From Anaerolineae bacterium (GTDB taxonomy: Bacteria; Chloroflexota; Anaerolineae; 4572-78; J111), in contig JAJVIM010000025.1 in assembly GCA_022071955.1 (NCBI GenBank), positions 62,001-126,000 on the forward strand: a stretch of 64,000 bases of DNA. Reading direction: 5' to 3'. The notes under the pieces were generated by a model, which saw nothing but the letters and a program-made list of their open reading frames with translations, ran no database searches and was not told where the DNA came from. The position numbers and the translations under genes are program-made. This document shows positions 41,931 through 50,539 of this stretch, one piece after another. Position 1 is the stretch's first letter; the number at the start of each line of letters is the position of its first letter.

Positions 41931-43646
41931 ATGGCAACGCTTCAAAAAGTCAAACCCGAAGAAATCATCGTAGAAGTCAATAATATTTGCCGCACCGACC
42001 CGATTTTTTCGGGGATGGCTGAACAGCAAATTAATAACTTTGCCTCCCGGGCGGCCAATCAGGCCCAAATAATTCTGCGCGGCGATCCGGTGGTGCGGCA
42101 GAATGAGCAGGACCGGCAGTTTTTTCTGGTAGTCAGAGGCGAGCTGGCGGCCTACGATGATACCGCCGATACGCGCCGGTTGCTGAATTACCTTGGGGCC
42201 GGCACCTTTTTTGGATTCAGAACGTTATTAGATCGCGATGGCAAACGCTCGGCCACGGTTGAAGCGGTTGTTGATTCGCTGGTTGTCTTTTTTTCAGAAG
42301 ACGATTGGCGTTGGTTAACCAACATTCACCCGGAAGCCGAAGAGCAGGTCAAAAAGCTCGAGGGCAAGTTTGAAGAGCAGGGGCGGCTGTCGTTTAGGGG
42401 CAAACACGCCGACGAAATAACTTTTCGCATTGCGCGCCGCCATTACCTGGCCTTTTTACGGCGGTTAACCGTACCAACTGTATTATTAATTGCGCCGGTT
42501 CTTGTATTGATCATTGCCGAACTTGTGGGGATCGGCACCGCGGCGGCTTTGCAAAGCTGGCTGGTTTGGGCGCTCATATTGCCGTTTTTGGTGCTATCTT
42601 TGTTGCTTACCATCTATCACTATTTTGACTGGCGCAACGATGAGTTTATCGTCACCTCAAAACGGGTCATCCATATTGAGCGTATTTTGTTTTACAGCGA
42701 AGAACGCCAGGAAGCGCCTCTAACCCAGATTCAAAGTGTTACAGTTCAAACCCATAACTGGTTGGATGTGATTTTTGATGTAGACGATATTGTGATCCAG
42801 ACAGCCGCGATTGGGAAAATGTTTATTAACAATCTCCAGGCTGCGCAGGATATTAGCCGCGAAATATTGCGGGCGCAGGTTGCGGCCAAGCAGCGGGCAA
42901 CCGCGTATAATAGCTCCAGAACCCGCCAGCAACTCAAAGAGCGACTCAACAAAAATATTATGGCCGAAGGGTTGCCGCCGGCCGCCGAACCTAAAGTAGT
43001 TCGGCGGCGGTTTCCGATTAATAACATGCCCAAACTCAATCTTGGTTACTTTGTGCCGCGCATTAAAGAAACAAAGGACAAAAAGATTACCTGGCGCAAA
43101 CATCCGTTTATTCTGATCAAAAATATTTTCCTGCCATTATTGGCGGTTATTGGCAGTGGTTATCTGGTATTAGCTACGTTGTTCGGGTTTTGGCCTTTTG
43201 CCGCACCGGCGGCCTGGTTTTTAACTCTCATGATTTTGGCGTTGTTTGGCGGCTGCTTTTTTTGGTATACCCACCGCTACGATGCCTGGCGGCGCGATAT
43301 TTACATTTTAACCGATACCAAAATCATCGATGTGGAAAGCTCTGCGTTTAAGTTAAAAGGCGAGCAGGTGCGTGAGGGCAGTTTTGACAGCATCCAGAGT
43401 ATCACCTATAACATTCCCAGTTGGTGGGAACAGTTAATTAATCTGGGAGATGTGGTGATTAAAACCGCCGGCGCTCAGGGTGATTTTACGTTTAAACGGG
43501 TGTTCAATCCCAGTTCTGTGCAGGAAACCATTTTTTATCGCTGGGACCGGTTTCAGGATGAAAAGCGCCAAAAAGCTCAGGAATCCTCTAATTTGCAGAC
43601 TATTGAAATTGTAGGCCAGTACGACGACCTGCAAAACAGCCGCTGA
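41931..43646 (+). CDS. Membrane protein with cyclic-nucleotide-binding domain and two bacterial PH-like domains
   Basis: This 571-residue protein begins with a CAP-ED/cNMP fold (about 15-150: QAQIILRGDPVVRQNEQDRQF, then FFLVVRGELAAYDD, GAGTFFGFRTLL). Two hydrophobic segments follow near 185-235, then a bPH2/DUF304-like domain (YHYFDWRNDEFIVTSKRVIHIE). A second membrane pair near 395-450 precedes a second such domain (YDAWRRDIYILTDTKIIDVES). The duplicated TM-PH layout joined to a ligand sensor suggests a membrane-surface regulator. The phosphate-binding cassette of true cAMP binders is poorly kept, so the ligand is uncertain. Confidence 0.8.
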   Translation: MATLQKVKPEEIIVEVNNICRTDPIFSGMAEQQINNFASRAANQAQIILRGDPVVRQNEQDRQFFLVVRGELAAYDDTADTRRLLNYLGAGTFFGFRTLLDRDGKRSATVEAVVDSLVVFFSEDDWRWLTNIHPEAEEQVKKLEGKFEEQGRLSFRGKHADEITFRIARRHYLAFLRRLTVPTVLLIAPVLVLIIAELVGIGTAAALQSWLVWALILPFLVLSLLLTIYHYFDWRNDEFIVTSKRVIHIERILFYSEERQEAPLTQIQSVTVQTHNWLDVIFDVDDIVIQTAAIGKMFINNLQAAQDISREILRAQVAAKQRATAYNSSRTRQQLKERLNKNIMAEGLPPAAEPKVVRRRFPINNMPKLNLGYFVPRIKETKDKKITWRKHPFILIKNIFLPLLAVIGSGYLVLATLFGFWPFAAPAAWFLTLMILALFGGCFFWYTHRYDAWRRDIYILTDTKIIDVESSAFKLKGEQVREGSFDSIQSITYNIPSWWEQLINLGDVVIKTAGAQGDFTFKRVFNPSSVQETIFYRWDRFQDEKRQKAQESSNLQTIEIVGQYDDLQNSR

Positions 43647-43680
43647 GCCTCTTTAGCGGGACAGTCTGCTGGATTTTGGT

Positions 43681-45126
43681 ATGATTACTCAAGCACAACC
43701 TGCTGTTGAAACCAAACCGGTGAGCACCCAATTGACGCTCACCGCGGCTATTAGAGTTTGGGCCCTGGTTGCCCTTTCTTTGCATGTGGTAGCGTATGCC
43801 CTGCCGCAAGATTCAAGCTGGAGCGTGTGGGGTTACACGTTTTTGCCGCCCTGGCTGGGCTGGTTGCTGGCGCTGCTGGCGGCTGCGCTGATTATCCCGC
43901 CGGTCAATCAGTTGATTTTGGACGGGCTGGCCGGCGCGGCCCGGTGGCCGATATGGCGTCGCCATTTGCGGCTTTGGTTTGCGCTGGCGGCGCTGCTGGC
44001 CGGTGGCCTGTTCTGGCTGGCTCGATTGCGCCACCTGCGCTGGGGCGATGGTTATTTGTTGTCGGTGGCGCTGTCTTACCCGGATTTGGAACTGCGGGTG
44101 GTGTACAACTGGCAGGCGCCGTTTACCGTTTTTTTGCACCAGCGCCTGTGGCAGTACGTGGCCAATCCCCTGTTTGGCTGGCCGGTAGACACAGTTTACG
44201 CTGTGGTCAGTACGGGGTGCGGCGTAGTTTTTGTGTACCTTCTGCTCAACTTTTCAATGCGGATGGGCCGCAACCTCACCGAGCGGGTGGTGTTGGTGGG
44301 CCTGCTGTTAACGACCGGTTCGGTGCAGTTGTTTTTTGGTTACGTTGAAAATTATACCGTGATCTCGTTGTTGCTGCTGGTAACGCTGGTGCTGGCCTGG
44401 CGCGCCGCTCAATTGGAACTGAACCCTGTTTGGCCGGTGCTGGCCCTGTCGCTAACGAACGCCTTTCATCCCTCAACGGTGTTTTTGTGGCCCGGTATGC
44501 TGCTGCTGGTTTTTTTGCTCTGGAAACGCCAATCTGTACCATTGGGCGCGGCGGTGTGGCAAACTGTTTTGCCGCCGCTGCTGGTGGGCGGCAGCGTGCT
44601 GGGGTTAATGGAATCCGGCGGGCATGGGCTGTCGGCGTTGCTGGGCGCCGACCGGCCCGGCGGCGGCGATGGCGTTTGGTTTGTGCCTCTGTTTGAAACC
44701 ACCACCAAATGGCAGCACTACACCATGTTTTCTGTGGCGCATTTTCTGGATTGGGCCAATGTCCATTTTCTCATTTCGCCGTTTGGCATCCCTATTATTT
44801 TGTTGGGCCTGGTTACTGTTTATCGCTTTAAATTGACTGTCTTTTCAACGCCGGCCGACCGCGATTACGCTTATTTTTTGGGCCTGACCGCGTTTATGTA
44901 CATCCTGCTGACATGGTTGTGGAATCCTGATTACGGCGGCCGCAAAGACTGGGATCTGTTTGCGCCATCGGCCTTTGTGTACACGTTGCTGGCCGGTTAT
45001 TTGCTGGTGCGGTTAATCCCCAATCGCCGCCTGTTGCAGGAAACCGGCCTGCTGCTGCTGGCGGTATCGCTGCTGCATGCCGGCAGTTGGGTGTTTGCCA
45101 ATACCCACAGCCTGCCCCGGGATTAG
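43681..45126 (+). CDS. Polytopic membrane protein, glycosyltransferase-C-like
   Basis: This 481-residue protein has about ten to eleven hydrophobic segments and short loops. The segment LRWGDGYLLSVALSYPDLELR after the third helix contains an acidic loop of the type found in GT-C mannosyltransferase-like proteins. A conserved-looking FFGYVENYTVIS lies mid-protein. No transporter signature is visible. It starts 35 bp after the PH-domain gene and precedes a histidine kinase, so the three may be co-transcribed. Enzyme role is tentative. Confidence 0.55.
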   Translation: MITQAQPAVETKPVSTQLTLTAAIRVWALVALSLHVVAYALPQDSSWSVWGYTFLPPWLGWLLALLAAALIIPPVNQLILDGLAGAARWPIWRRHLRLWFALAALLAGGLFWLARLRHLRWGDGYLLSVALSYPDLELRVVYNWQAPFTVFLHQRLWQYVANPLFGWPVDTVYAVVSTGCGVVFVYLLLNFSMRMGRNLTERVVLVGLLLTTGSVQLFFGYVENYTVISLLLLVTLVLAWRAAQLELNPVWPVLALSLTNAFHPSTVFLWPGMLLLVFLLWKRQSVPLGAAVWQTVLPPLLVGGSVLGLMESGGHGLSALLGADRPGGGDGVWFVPLFETTTKWQHYTMFSVAHFLDWANVHFLISPFGIPIILLGLVTVYRFKLTVFSTPADRDYAYFLGLTAFMYILLTWLWNPDYGGRKDWDLFAPSAFVYTLLAGYLLVRLIPNRRLLQETGLLLLAVSLLHAGSWVFANTHSLPRD

Positions 45127-45169
45127 TAGGATAAAAGGACGGTTGACCCGACCGCAGCGAACCTGTACC

Positions 45170-46600
45170 ATGAGGGTTATTAACCATCACCCTGGTACTG
45201 CATTGGACGACTCTGAACTTCAAGAACTGCAGAAAGAGACTTTTCTCTTTACCAACATAATTATCGGCGCGCTGGCGGGTATTTATCTTGTGTTTTTTGC
45301 CCTGTTTCATACGTCGCGCGCGCAGTTTTTCCCCTATTGGTGGCTGCCGCCGGGTTTAGCCATTGCCACCAGTTTTGTTGCTCACCAATTTTACACACAT
45401 AATAAATTCAGACCGGCCACCTATATTTTTATTGGTGGACTAACTTTGACCGTTGTGTCGCTGATGTTTTGGCCGCACCTGCATTTTTTTGACCGGCAGG
45501 TTTATGGCTTGCTGCTGGTTGTGGCGCTGGCCGGTTTGCTGATTTCGCCGATGGCAGCCTTGCAGACGGCTCACTTTGCCAGCATTACCACCGTGATGAC
45601 CGCTTTTTATGTTTATGGATTGAGCTGGCAAACGTTAGGCGGGCCGCTCTTTCCACTGCTGCTGATTTATTGTATGGCCATTATCAGCAGCATTGGTTCC
45701 AGCCACCTGACCACCACTTTGCAGTGGGCTTATAACAGCCAGGCTCGCGCCCAGCAGCGATCCAGCGAGTTGTTTGAAAGCCAGCTTGAACTGCAAAAAG
45801 CCTACGAATTGCTGGAAACCGCCAATTTTAGATTGGGCCAGGCCGAAGCCGCTGCCCGCCAGGCCAGCGAGTTCAAAACCCGCTTTATTACCAACCTCAG
45901 CCACGAACTCCGCACGCCCCTGAGCGCCATCATCAATTTTTCGTTCATTCTGTCTCGCAACCAGCGCGGGCCGGTCAGCGACGAGCAGCGCGAATATCTG
46001 GTTCGCATCCAGGATGCCGGCGAACTGCTGCTTGAAATTGTGAATGACTTGCTGGACCTGGCCAAAATTGAGGCCGGGCAGATGGACCTGTTTGTGGAGC
46101 CGGTTGATTTGGCGGCTATTGGCCGCAGCGTGGTCAATACCACCGCCGGCCTGCTCACCGACAAACCGGTGGAACTCGTGACTGATTTTTCGCCGCTGCT
46201 GCCCATCGTTTACGCCGATGGTACCCGGGTGCGCCAGATTTTGCTCAATTTAATGGGCAACGCCGCCAAGTACACCGACAAAGGGCGGATTACCCTGCGC
46301 ATGCTCACCGCCGAAAATGACACCGTGCAAATCAGTGTCATCGATACCGGCATTGGTATCAGAGAAGAGGATTTTGAACGGATTTTTGAGGAATTCCAGC
46401 AAACCGAAGACGCTTTTGCCTTGCGCAAAGTTGGTACCGGGCTGGGGTTGCCCATCAGCCAAAAATTTGCCCAACTCCACGGCGGCAGCCTGACTGTTTC
46501 AAGCGTTTACGGCCAGGGTTCAACGTTTTGCCTGACGCTGCCGATTAATGCCCCCGATTTGCGGGAAAAAGTTGTGATGCAGGAGGTTGCTGTATTATGA
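45170..46600 (+). CDS. Membrane sensor histidine kinase
   Basis: This 476-residue kinase has an N-terminal sensor of about six short hydrophobic segments (residues 20-200) without a recognisable ligand domain. A coiled linker leads to the H-box FITNLSHELRTPLSAI with the phosphoacceptor His245. The catalytic domain has an N-box (LLNLMGNAAKYTD), G1 (VIDTGIGI), F-box and G2 (GTGLGLPIS). The start is the ATG at 45170. It overlaps the response regulator gene by four bases, so the two form a pair. Confidence 0.9.
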   Translation: MRVINHHPGTALDDSELQELQKETFLFTNIIIGALAGIYLVFFALFHTSRAQFFPYWWLPPGLAIATSFVAHQFYTHNKFRPATYIFIGGLTLTVVSLMFWPHLHFFDRQVYGLLLVVALAGLLISPMAALQTAHFASITTVMTAFYVYGLSWQTLGGPLFPLLLIYCMAIISSIGSSHLTTTLQWAYNSQARAQQRSSELFESQLELQKAYELLETANFRLGQAEAAARQASEFKTRFITNLSHELRTPLSAIINFSFILSRNQRGPVSDEQREYLVRIQDAGELLLEIVNDLLDLAKIEAGQMDLFVEPVDLAAIGRSVVNTTAGLLTDKPVELVTDFSPLLPIVYADGTRVRQILLNLMGNAAKYTDKGRITLRMLTAENDTVQISVIDTGIGIREEDFERIFEEFQQTEDAFALRKVGTGLGLPISQKFAQLHGGSLTVSSVYGQGSTFCLTLPINAPDLREKVVMQEVAVL

Positions 46601-47004
46601 AAAAATTAGAAGAAGCTACCATCGTTATTATTGAAGATGACACCAATTCTTACATGGCTTCGCTGGACTTGCTCAAATTGGAGGGCGCTGGCGCGGTTCA
46701 CGCCCGCACATCCGGCGAGGAGGCGCTAAAATTGGTCGACTCTCTGCCGGCGGTTGACCTGTTTCTGGTAGATATTTATCTGCCCGGCGAAACCGGTTAC
46801 GACATCATCGGCCGGATCAGGCAGCACCCCAAAGTGAAAGACAGCAAAGTGGTGGCCCTGACCGCCAGCGTAATGTACGGCGACATCCGCCGGGTGCGCG
46901 AGGCCGGCTTTGATGGCTTTATTGGCAAACCCATCCGCCCGGCCCGCTTTGGCGACCAGGTACGGCAGATATTGGCCGGCGAAAGCCTGTGGGAATGGCG
47001 TTAA
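46597..47004 (+). CDS. Single-domain response regulator (CheY-like REC)
   Basis: This 135-residue receiver domain only. Acidic pocket EDD at residues 13-15, phosphoacceptor Asp59 in LFLVDIYLPGETG, a switch Thr in VVALTAS and the Lys in FIGKPI. No output domain is present, so it acts by protein contact or feeds another relay. Its start ATG lies within the last codons of the kinase gene. Confidence 0.92.
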   Translation: MKKLEEATIVIIEDDTNSYMASLDLLKLEGAGAVHARTSGEEALKLVDSLPAVDLFLVDIYLPGETGYDIIGRIRQHPKVKDSKVVALTASVMYGDIRRVREAGFDGFIGKPIRPARFGDQVRQILAGESLWEWR

Positions 47005-47036
47005 CTAAAAAACGGCCCGCGGGCCGTTTTTTAGTT
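47003..47036. terminator. Bidirectional terminator
   Basis: A perfect palindrome built on AACTAAAAAACGGCCC and its complement, with A- and T-runs on both flanks. It serves the response regulator and the convergent GtrA gene. Confidence 0.9.
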
Positions 47037-47048
47037 GGTGAGCAGTGA

Positions 47049-47582
47049 TTATTTGAATGTCCAAAAGCGGTTGGCCGTAAAATTCCAGGTGAGGGTAATG
47101 GCAATTGCGGTAAACTTGGCCAACTGCACCGCGACCACACTGTGCAGCCACGGCCCAAACAGGTATTTGTCGCTGAGGAAAAAAATCGCCGAGTTGATCA
47201 GCATGCCGATAATGCTGACCAGCACAAACTTTACAAACTGAGCGCGCCGGTCGCCGCCCACTTCGGCAAAAGTCCACAGCCGGTTCCAGGTAAAATTGCT
47301 GACAATAGCCAGGCTCACGGCGATCATATTGGCGGCGATTTTTTGGGTGTCGCTGTTCCAGCCCAACGCAAAAATAAAAAAGTTGAGCAACCCCAGCTCA
47401 ATCACCGTGCCAGATACGCCAACCATGCCGTATTTTACCAGCCGTTTGGCTTCCTGTTCGCCGATGAGCGGCCGCAGCGGTTTTATGATAATTTTGGCCA
47501 GCATTTGGTACCAGCCTTGCTGCCGCAAAAACAGCAAAAACGCCGGCTCGTTAGATTCGGTGACTGATGTTGATAGCTGCAT
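47049..47582 (-). CDS. GtrA-family membrane protein
   Basis: A 177-residue protein with four hydrophobic segments in the GtrA pattern: RLVKYGMVGVSGTVIELGLL, NMIAVSLAIVSNFTWNRLWTF, QFVKFVLVSIIGMLINSAIFF and the repeat-like KFTAIAITLTWNFTANRFWTF. The family moves lipid-linked sugars across the membrane or assists glycosylation. The start was set at the ATG 47580-47582 with GGGGGGA upstream; an ATG six codons earlier is possible. The neighbouring GT-C-like protein could use the same lipid-linked sugars (inference). Confidence 0.9.
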   Translation of the reverse strand: MQLSTSVTESNEPAFLLFLRQQGWYQMLAKIIIKPLRPLIGEQEAKRLVKYGMVGVSGTVIELGLLNFFIFALGWNSDTQKIAANMIAVSLAIVSNFTWNRLWTFAEVGGDRRAQFVKFVLVSIIGMLINSAIFFLSDKYLFGPWLHSVVAVQLAKFTAIAITLTWNFTANRFWTFK

Positions 47583-47683
47583 TTGTTTTCCCCCCGCCAT
47601 ACGCAATATGTCCGTATCCTAACAAAATTACGTAGAAATAGGCTAGGAGATTTCTTAGAAATGGGTTAGAGATTCGTAATCCT

Positions 47684-48478
47684 TTAGCGCAGGGTGTTGA
47701 CTTTGTTCATAAACGCTTTCACCCGTTCCACTTCCACGCCGTTGGCCCAATATCCACCAAACTTAAAGTACGAGCCAATGATCAGCGCGTCGGCAACGGC
47801 CAGGTATTTGTCAACATTTTCCACAGTGACGCCGCTGCCCACCAGTACCGGAATTTTGACCGCCGCCTTAACCGCTTGCAGCTCTTCCAGGCTGGCTTCT
47901 GTGCCGGTGGCCACGCCGGTGACAATCACGCCATCGCTCAAAAAGAACTCGGCGGCGTGGGCGGTTTCCACAATGTCCACGTCGGCGGTAATGGCGTGCG
48001 AACTGTGTTTCTTTTTTACGTCGGTGATCACCAAAATGTCGTCTGCGCCAATTTGCCGCCGGTAGCGCAGCACGTCGGCGGCGCAGCCATCAATGTAACC
48101 CTCATCGGCCACGTGGCCAAACACAAAGCCTTCGGCCCGCACCAAATCCAGCCCGGCCGCCCGCGCCGCTCCGAGCGCCTCTTTGTTGGCGGCCGCCAAA
48201 ATCTGGATGCCGCAGCGCAGACCGCTGGCTTTTTTCACCTCGTAGCCAACCACCGCCATCGCCGCGGTGATTTCTGGCCCCACGTGCCGGTCAAACGGCA
48301 CATCGTGCATGTTTTCAATCATCAGCATATCGATGCCGGCCTCGGCGTACAGTTGAGCTTCGTCGCGGGCTTTAGCAATCACTTCGGCCATCGCGCCGCC
48401 GTAACGCGGCGTGCCCGGCAGCGCCTCCACGTGAATCATACCGATGATCGTTTTTTGGTTTTGCAAAAAGTTTCGCAT
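47684..48478 (-). CDS. BtpA/SgcQ family TIM-barrel protein
   Basis: A 264-residue protein with MIHVEALPGTPRYGG near the start, MLMIENMHDVPF and the barrel strands ILVITDVKKKHSSHA and PVLVGSGVTVENV. The family includes BtpA, needed for photosystem I in cyanobacteria, and SgcQ of a sugar locus, but occurs in many non-photosynthetic bacteria, where its role is unknown. It lies divergently next to the glycerol-1-phosphate dehydrogenase-like gene, 177 bp apart. Confidence 0.88.
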   Translation of the reverse strand: MRNFLQNQKTIIGMIHVEALPGTPRYGGAMAEVIAKARDEAQLYAEAGIDMLMIENMHDVPFDRHVGPEITAAMAVVGYEVKKASGLRCGIQILAAANKEALGAARAAGLDLVRAEGFVFGHVADEGYIDGCAADVLRYRRQIGADDILVITDVKKKHSSHAITADVDIVETAHAAEFFLSDGVIVTGVATGTEASLEELQAVKAAVKIPVLVGSGVTVENVDKYLAVADALIIGSYFKFGGYWANGVEVERVKAFMNKVNTLR

Positions 48479-48655
48479 TGACGTTTCTCCACAATAAAAT
48501 CCCGGTGATTATATCACGCCCCCGGGCTGAGTTCTAATTTGCGGCGGCTCATTAAAAGGTTTGACCTTTCGCTCATCCGGCATAGAATCGAGAAAAGTGC
48601 CCGAATGGGCTCCCTGATTTTGAGATCACCATCGCCCTTGAAAGGACTCCTGATT

Positions 48656-49906
48656 ATGCAAGACGATATTTTGGTGTACGTTGGCCACAATGCCGGCGCT
48701 CAATTGGTTGACTACTGCCAGGCGCACCATTTTGACCGCCTGCTGCTGGTATTTGATGAAAATACCTACGCCGCCGCCGGCCAACGACTGGTTGAGCAAC
48801 TTACGGCCGCCGGGTTTGATCTCAAAACGGCCATGCTCACCGGCCCGGAAATTACCGCCGACGAGCGCAATTTTGTGCAGGTGCTGCTCGCCGCCGGCCG
48901 CGAGGCGCGAACTTACGTGGCTGTTGGCTCCGGCTCCATCACCGACATCACCCGCTTTGTCAGTTTCCACACCGGGGCCAATTTTATCAGCTTCCCCACC
49001 GCCGCCTCGGTAGACGGCTTCACCAGCGCCGGCGCGCCCTCGGTCATCGACGGTTTCAAAAAGACCATCTACTGCCACTCGCCGCTGGCCGTGTTTGGCG
49101 ATCTGACGGTACTGAGCGCTGCCCCGCAGGCCATGACCGCCTCCGGCTTTGGCGATATGCTGGGCAAATATATTGCCCTGGCCGACTGGCAACTGGGCCA
49201 TTTGCTGTGGGACGAACCGTTTGATGCGCCAACCTTCGCCCGCATGCGGGCCACCCTGCAAAATTGCGTCGATCACGCGCCGGCCATTGGCCAGGCCACA
49301 CCCGAAGGCTTGCGGGCGCTGTTTGATGGGCTGATTGAATCTGGCCTGTGCATGCTGGCCATTAACAACTCCCGGCCCGCCTCCGGCGCCGAACACCAGA
49401 TTTCGCATTATCTGGAAATGAAGCTGATCCGCGAGCAGCGGCCGGCCGTGCTGCACGGGGCCAAAGTGGGCGCGGCCTCGGTAATTGCCGCCGGCTGGTA
49501 TCAGCAGCTTCGCCGGCTCAGCCGCGCCGAGCTGCTGGACCGCCTGGAAGCGGCCGTACTGCCGTCGGCCAGTGCGCACATCCAAACCATTGAGGCCGTT
49601 TTCCCGGCGATGGCCGACAAAGTGCTGGCCGAGCAGCACCAATTTCTCAGCCTGTCAGCAGCGGATTTTGAGCAGCTTAAATTGAAAATCGCCGCTCATT
49701 GGGACGAAATTCAGCATATTGCCGCTTCGGTGCCTGCGCCGGAACAGCTTGCGGCGTTGTTGCAGCAGGTTGGCGGCCAAACCGATTTGATGGCGTTTGG
49801 CTTTGCCCAATCCGAGGTGGATGAAGCGGTTAAATACGCCCACTATTTGCGCAATCGGTTTAATATTGACAGACTGGGGCAGGTCATCGGGCTTGAAATG
49901 GGGTAA
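48656..49906 (+). CDS. sn-Glycerol-1-phosphate dehydrogenase-like protein (EgsA/AraM family)
   Basis: This 416-residue iron/zinc-type dehydrogenase has the NAD-binding motif VAVGSGSITDITRF and PTAASVDGFTSAGAPSVIDG. Metal ligands lie in GFGDMLGK (Asp), GAEHQISHYLE (His) and LHGAKV (His). Start set at ATG 48656 with AAAGGACTCC upstream. In archaea this enzyme makes the glycerophosphate backbone of membrane lipids; in Bacillus, AraM supplies G1P for a heptaprenyl lipid. No prenyl-glyceryl synthase is seen here, so its product's use is unknown. Confidence 0.85.
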   Translation: MQDDILVYVGHNAGAQLVDYCQAHHFDRLLLVFDENTYAAAGQRLVEQLTAAGFDLKTAMLTGPEITADERNFVQVLLAAGREARTYVAVGSGSITDITRFVSFHTGANFISFPTAASVDGFTSAGAPSVIDGFKKTIYCHSPLAVFGDLTVLSAAPQAMTASGFGDMLGKYIALADWQLGHLLWDEPFDAPTFARMRATLQNCVDHAPAIGQATPEGLRALFDGLIESGLCMLAINNSRPASGAEHQISHYLEMKLIREQRPAVLHGAKVGAASVIAAGWYQQLRRLSRAELLDRLEAAVLPSASAHIQTIEAVFPAMADKVLAEQHQFLSLSAADFEQLKLKIAAHWDEIQHIAASVPAPEQLAALLQQVGGQTDLMAFGFAQSEVDEAVKYAHYLRNRFNIDRLGQVIGLEMG

Positions 49907-49974
49907 GTTAGTTGGCATCCAAAGTGATGGGGGATGATGTACTGAATGCGTTGCCCCTGACTGCATTTTGTAAT

Positions 49975-50003
49975 TTGACATCCACGCCAGACAGTGCTAT
50001 CGT
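49975..50003 (+). promoter_or_regulatory. Promoter of the cold-shock gene
   Basis: TTGACA (49975-49980), 17-base spacer, TATCGT (49998-50003). Transcription would start near 50010, giving an untranslated leader of about 100 nt, as is common in csp genes. Confidence 0.65.
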
Positions 50004-50111
50004 TTTAAGCGGTTTAGCAGTTGTTCGATTCAAAGTAGGACCTTGCTCTGAAGTTGATTATGAACCTCTGGCTTAACTACCCCAAAATTTACAGAAAGGA
50101 GGCTCATAATC

Positions 50112-50324
50112 ATGGCTGAGCGTGAATTGGGCACTGTAAAGTGGTTCAATGCTACCAAAGGCTTCGGCTTTATCGAAGTTCCCGGCAGCAAAGACGTGTT
50201 TGTTCATTACAGCGCTATCACCGGCAGCGGCTACCGCTCATTAGATGAGGGGCAGCGCGTGGAATTCACGATCGTCGAAGGACAAAAAGGTCCTCAGGCA
50301 AAAGACGTAGTTCCCGTAAGCTAA
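50112..50324 (+). CDS. cspA: Cold-shock protein (CspA family)
   Basis: A 70-residue single OB-fold nucleic-acid chaperone. GTVKWFNATKGFGFIEV contains RNP1 and VFVHYSAI is RNP2; the C-terminus QAKDVVPVS is typical. AAAGGAGG lies directly upstream of the start. It is flanked by its own promoter and a strong terminator, thus monocistronic. Confidence 0.97.
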   Translation: MAERELGTVKWFNATKGFGFIEVPGSKDVFVHYSAITGSGYRSLDEGQRVEFTIVEGQKGPQAKDVVPVS

Positions 50325-50339
50325 TATGATTGTGTTAGC

Positions 50340-50372
50340 AAAAAGGGCGTTGGTTTAACCAACGCCCTTTTT
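50340..50372. terminator. Strong bidirectional terminator after cspA
   Basis: AAAAAGGGCGTTGGT (50340-50354) and ACCAACGCCCTTTTT (50358-50372), a perfect 15-bp stem with a three-base loop. Confidence 0.92.
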
Positions 50373-50390
50373 ATTTGGGTAACTTTTTTT

Positions 50391-50526
50391 CGCCCTCATC
50401 CCCCTTCCCCCTTCTCCCTCAGGGAGAAGAGGGATTTTTCTTTTGTGGTCAGTTTTGGCCGGCAAAGCCGCCCCAAACTGACCACGTAATATTTTCCTCT
50501 CCCCCATTTTGGGGGAGGGGGTGAGC
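50391..50526. repeat. Composite three-hairpin repeat, copy B
   Basis: Hairpin 1: CTTCTCCC/GGGAGAAG (50411-50429). Central hairpin: GTGGTCAGTTT/AAACTGACCAC with inner CGGC/GCCG (50445-50485). Hairpin 3: CTCCCCC/GGGGGAG (50499-50517). The outer text (CCCTCATCCCCC and GGGGGAGGGGGT) matches copy A at 36721-36871, while the centre differs. Confidence 0.8.
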
Positions 50527-50539
50527 CGTTTTTTATTTG

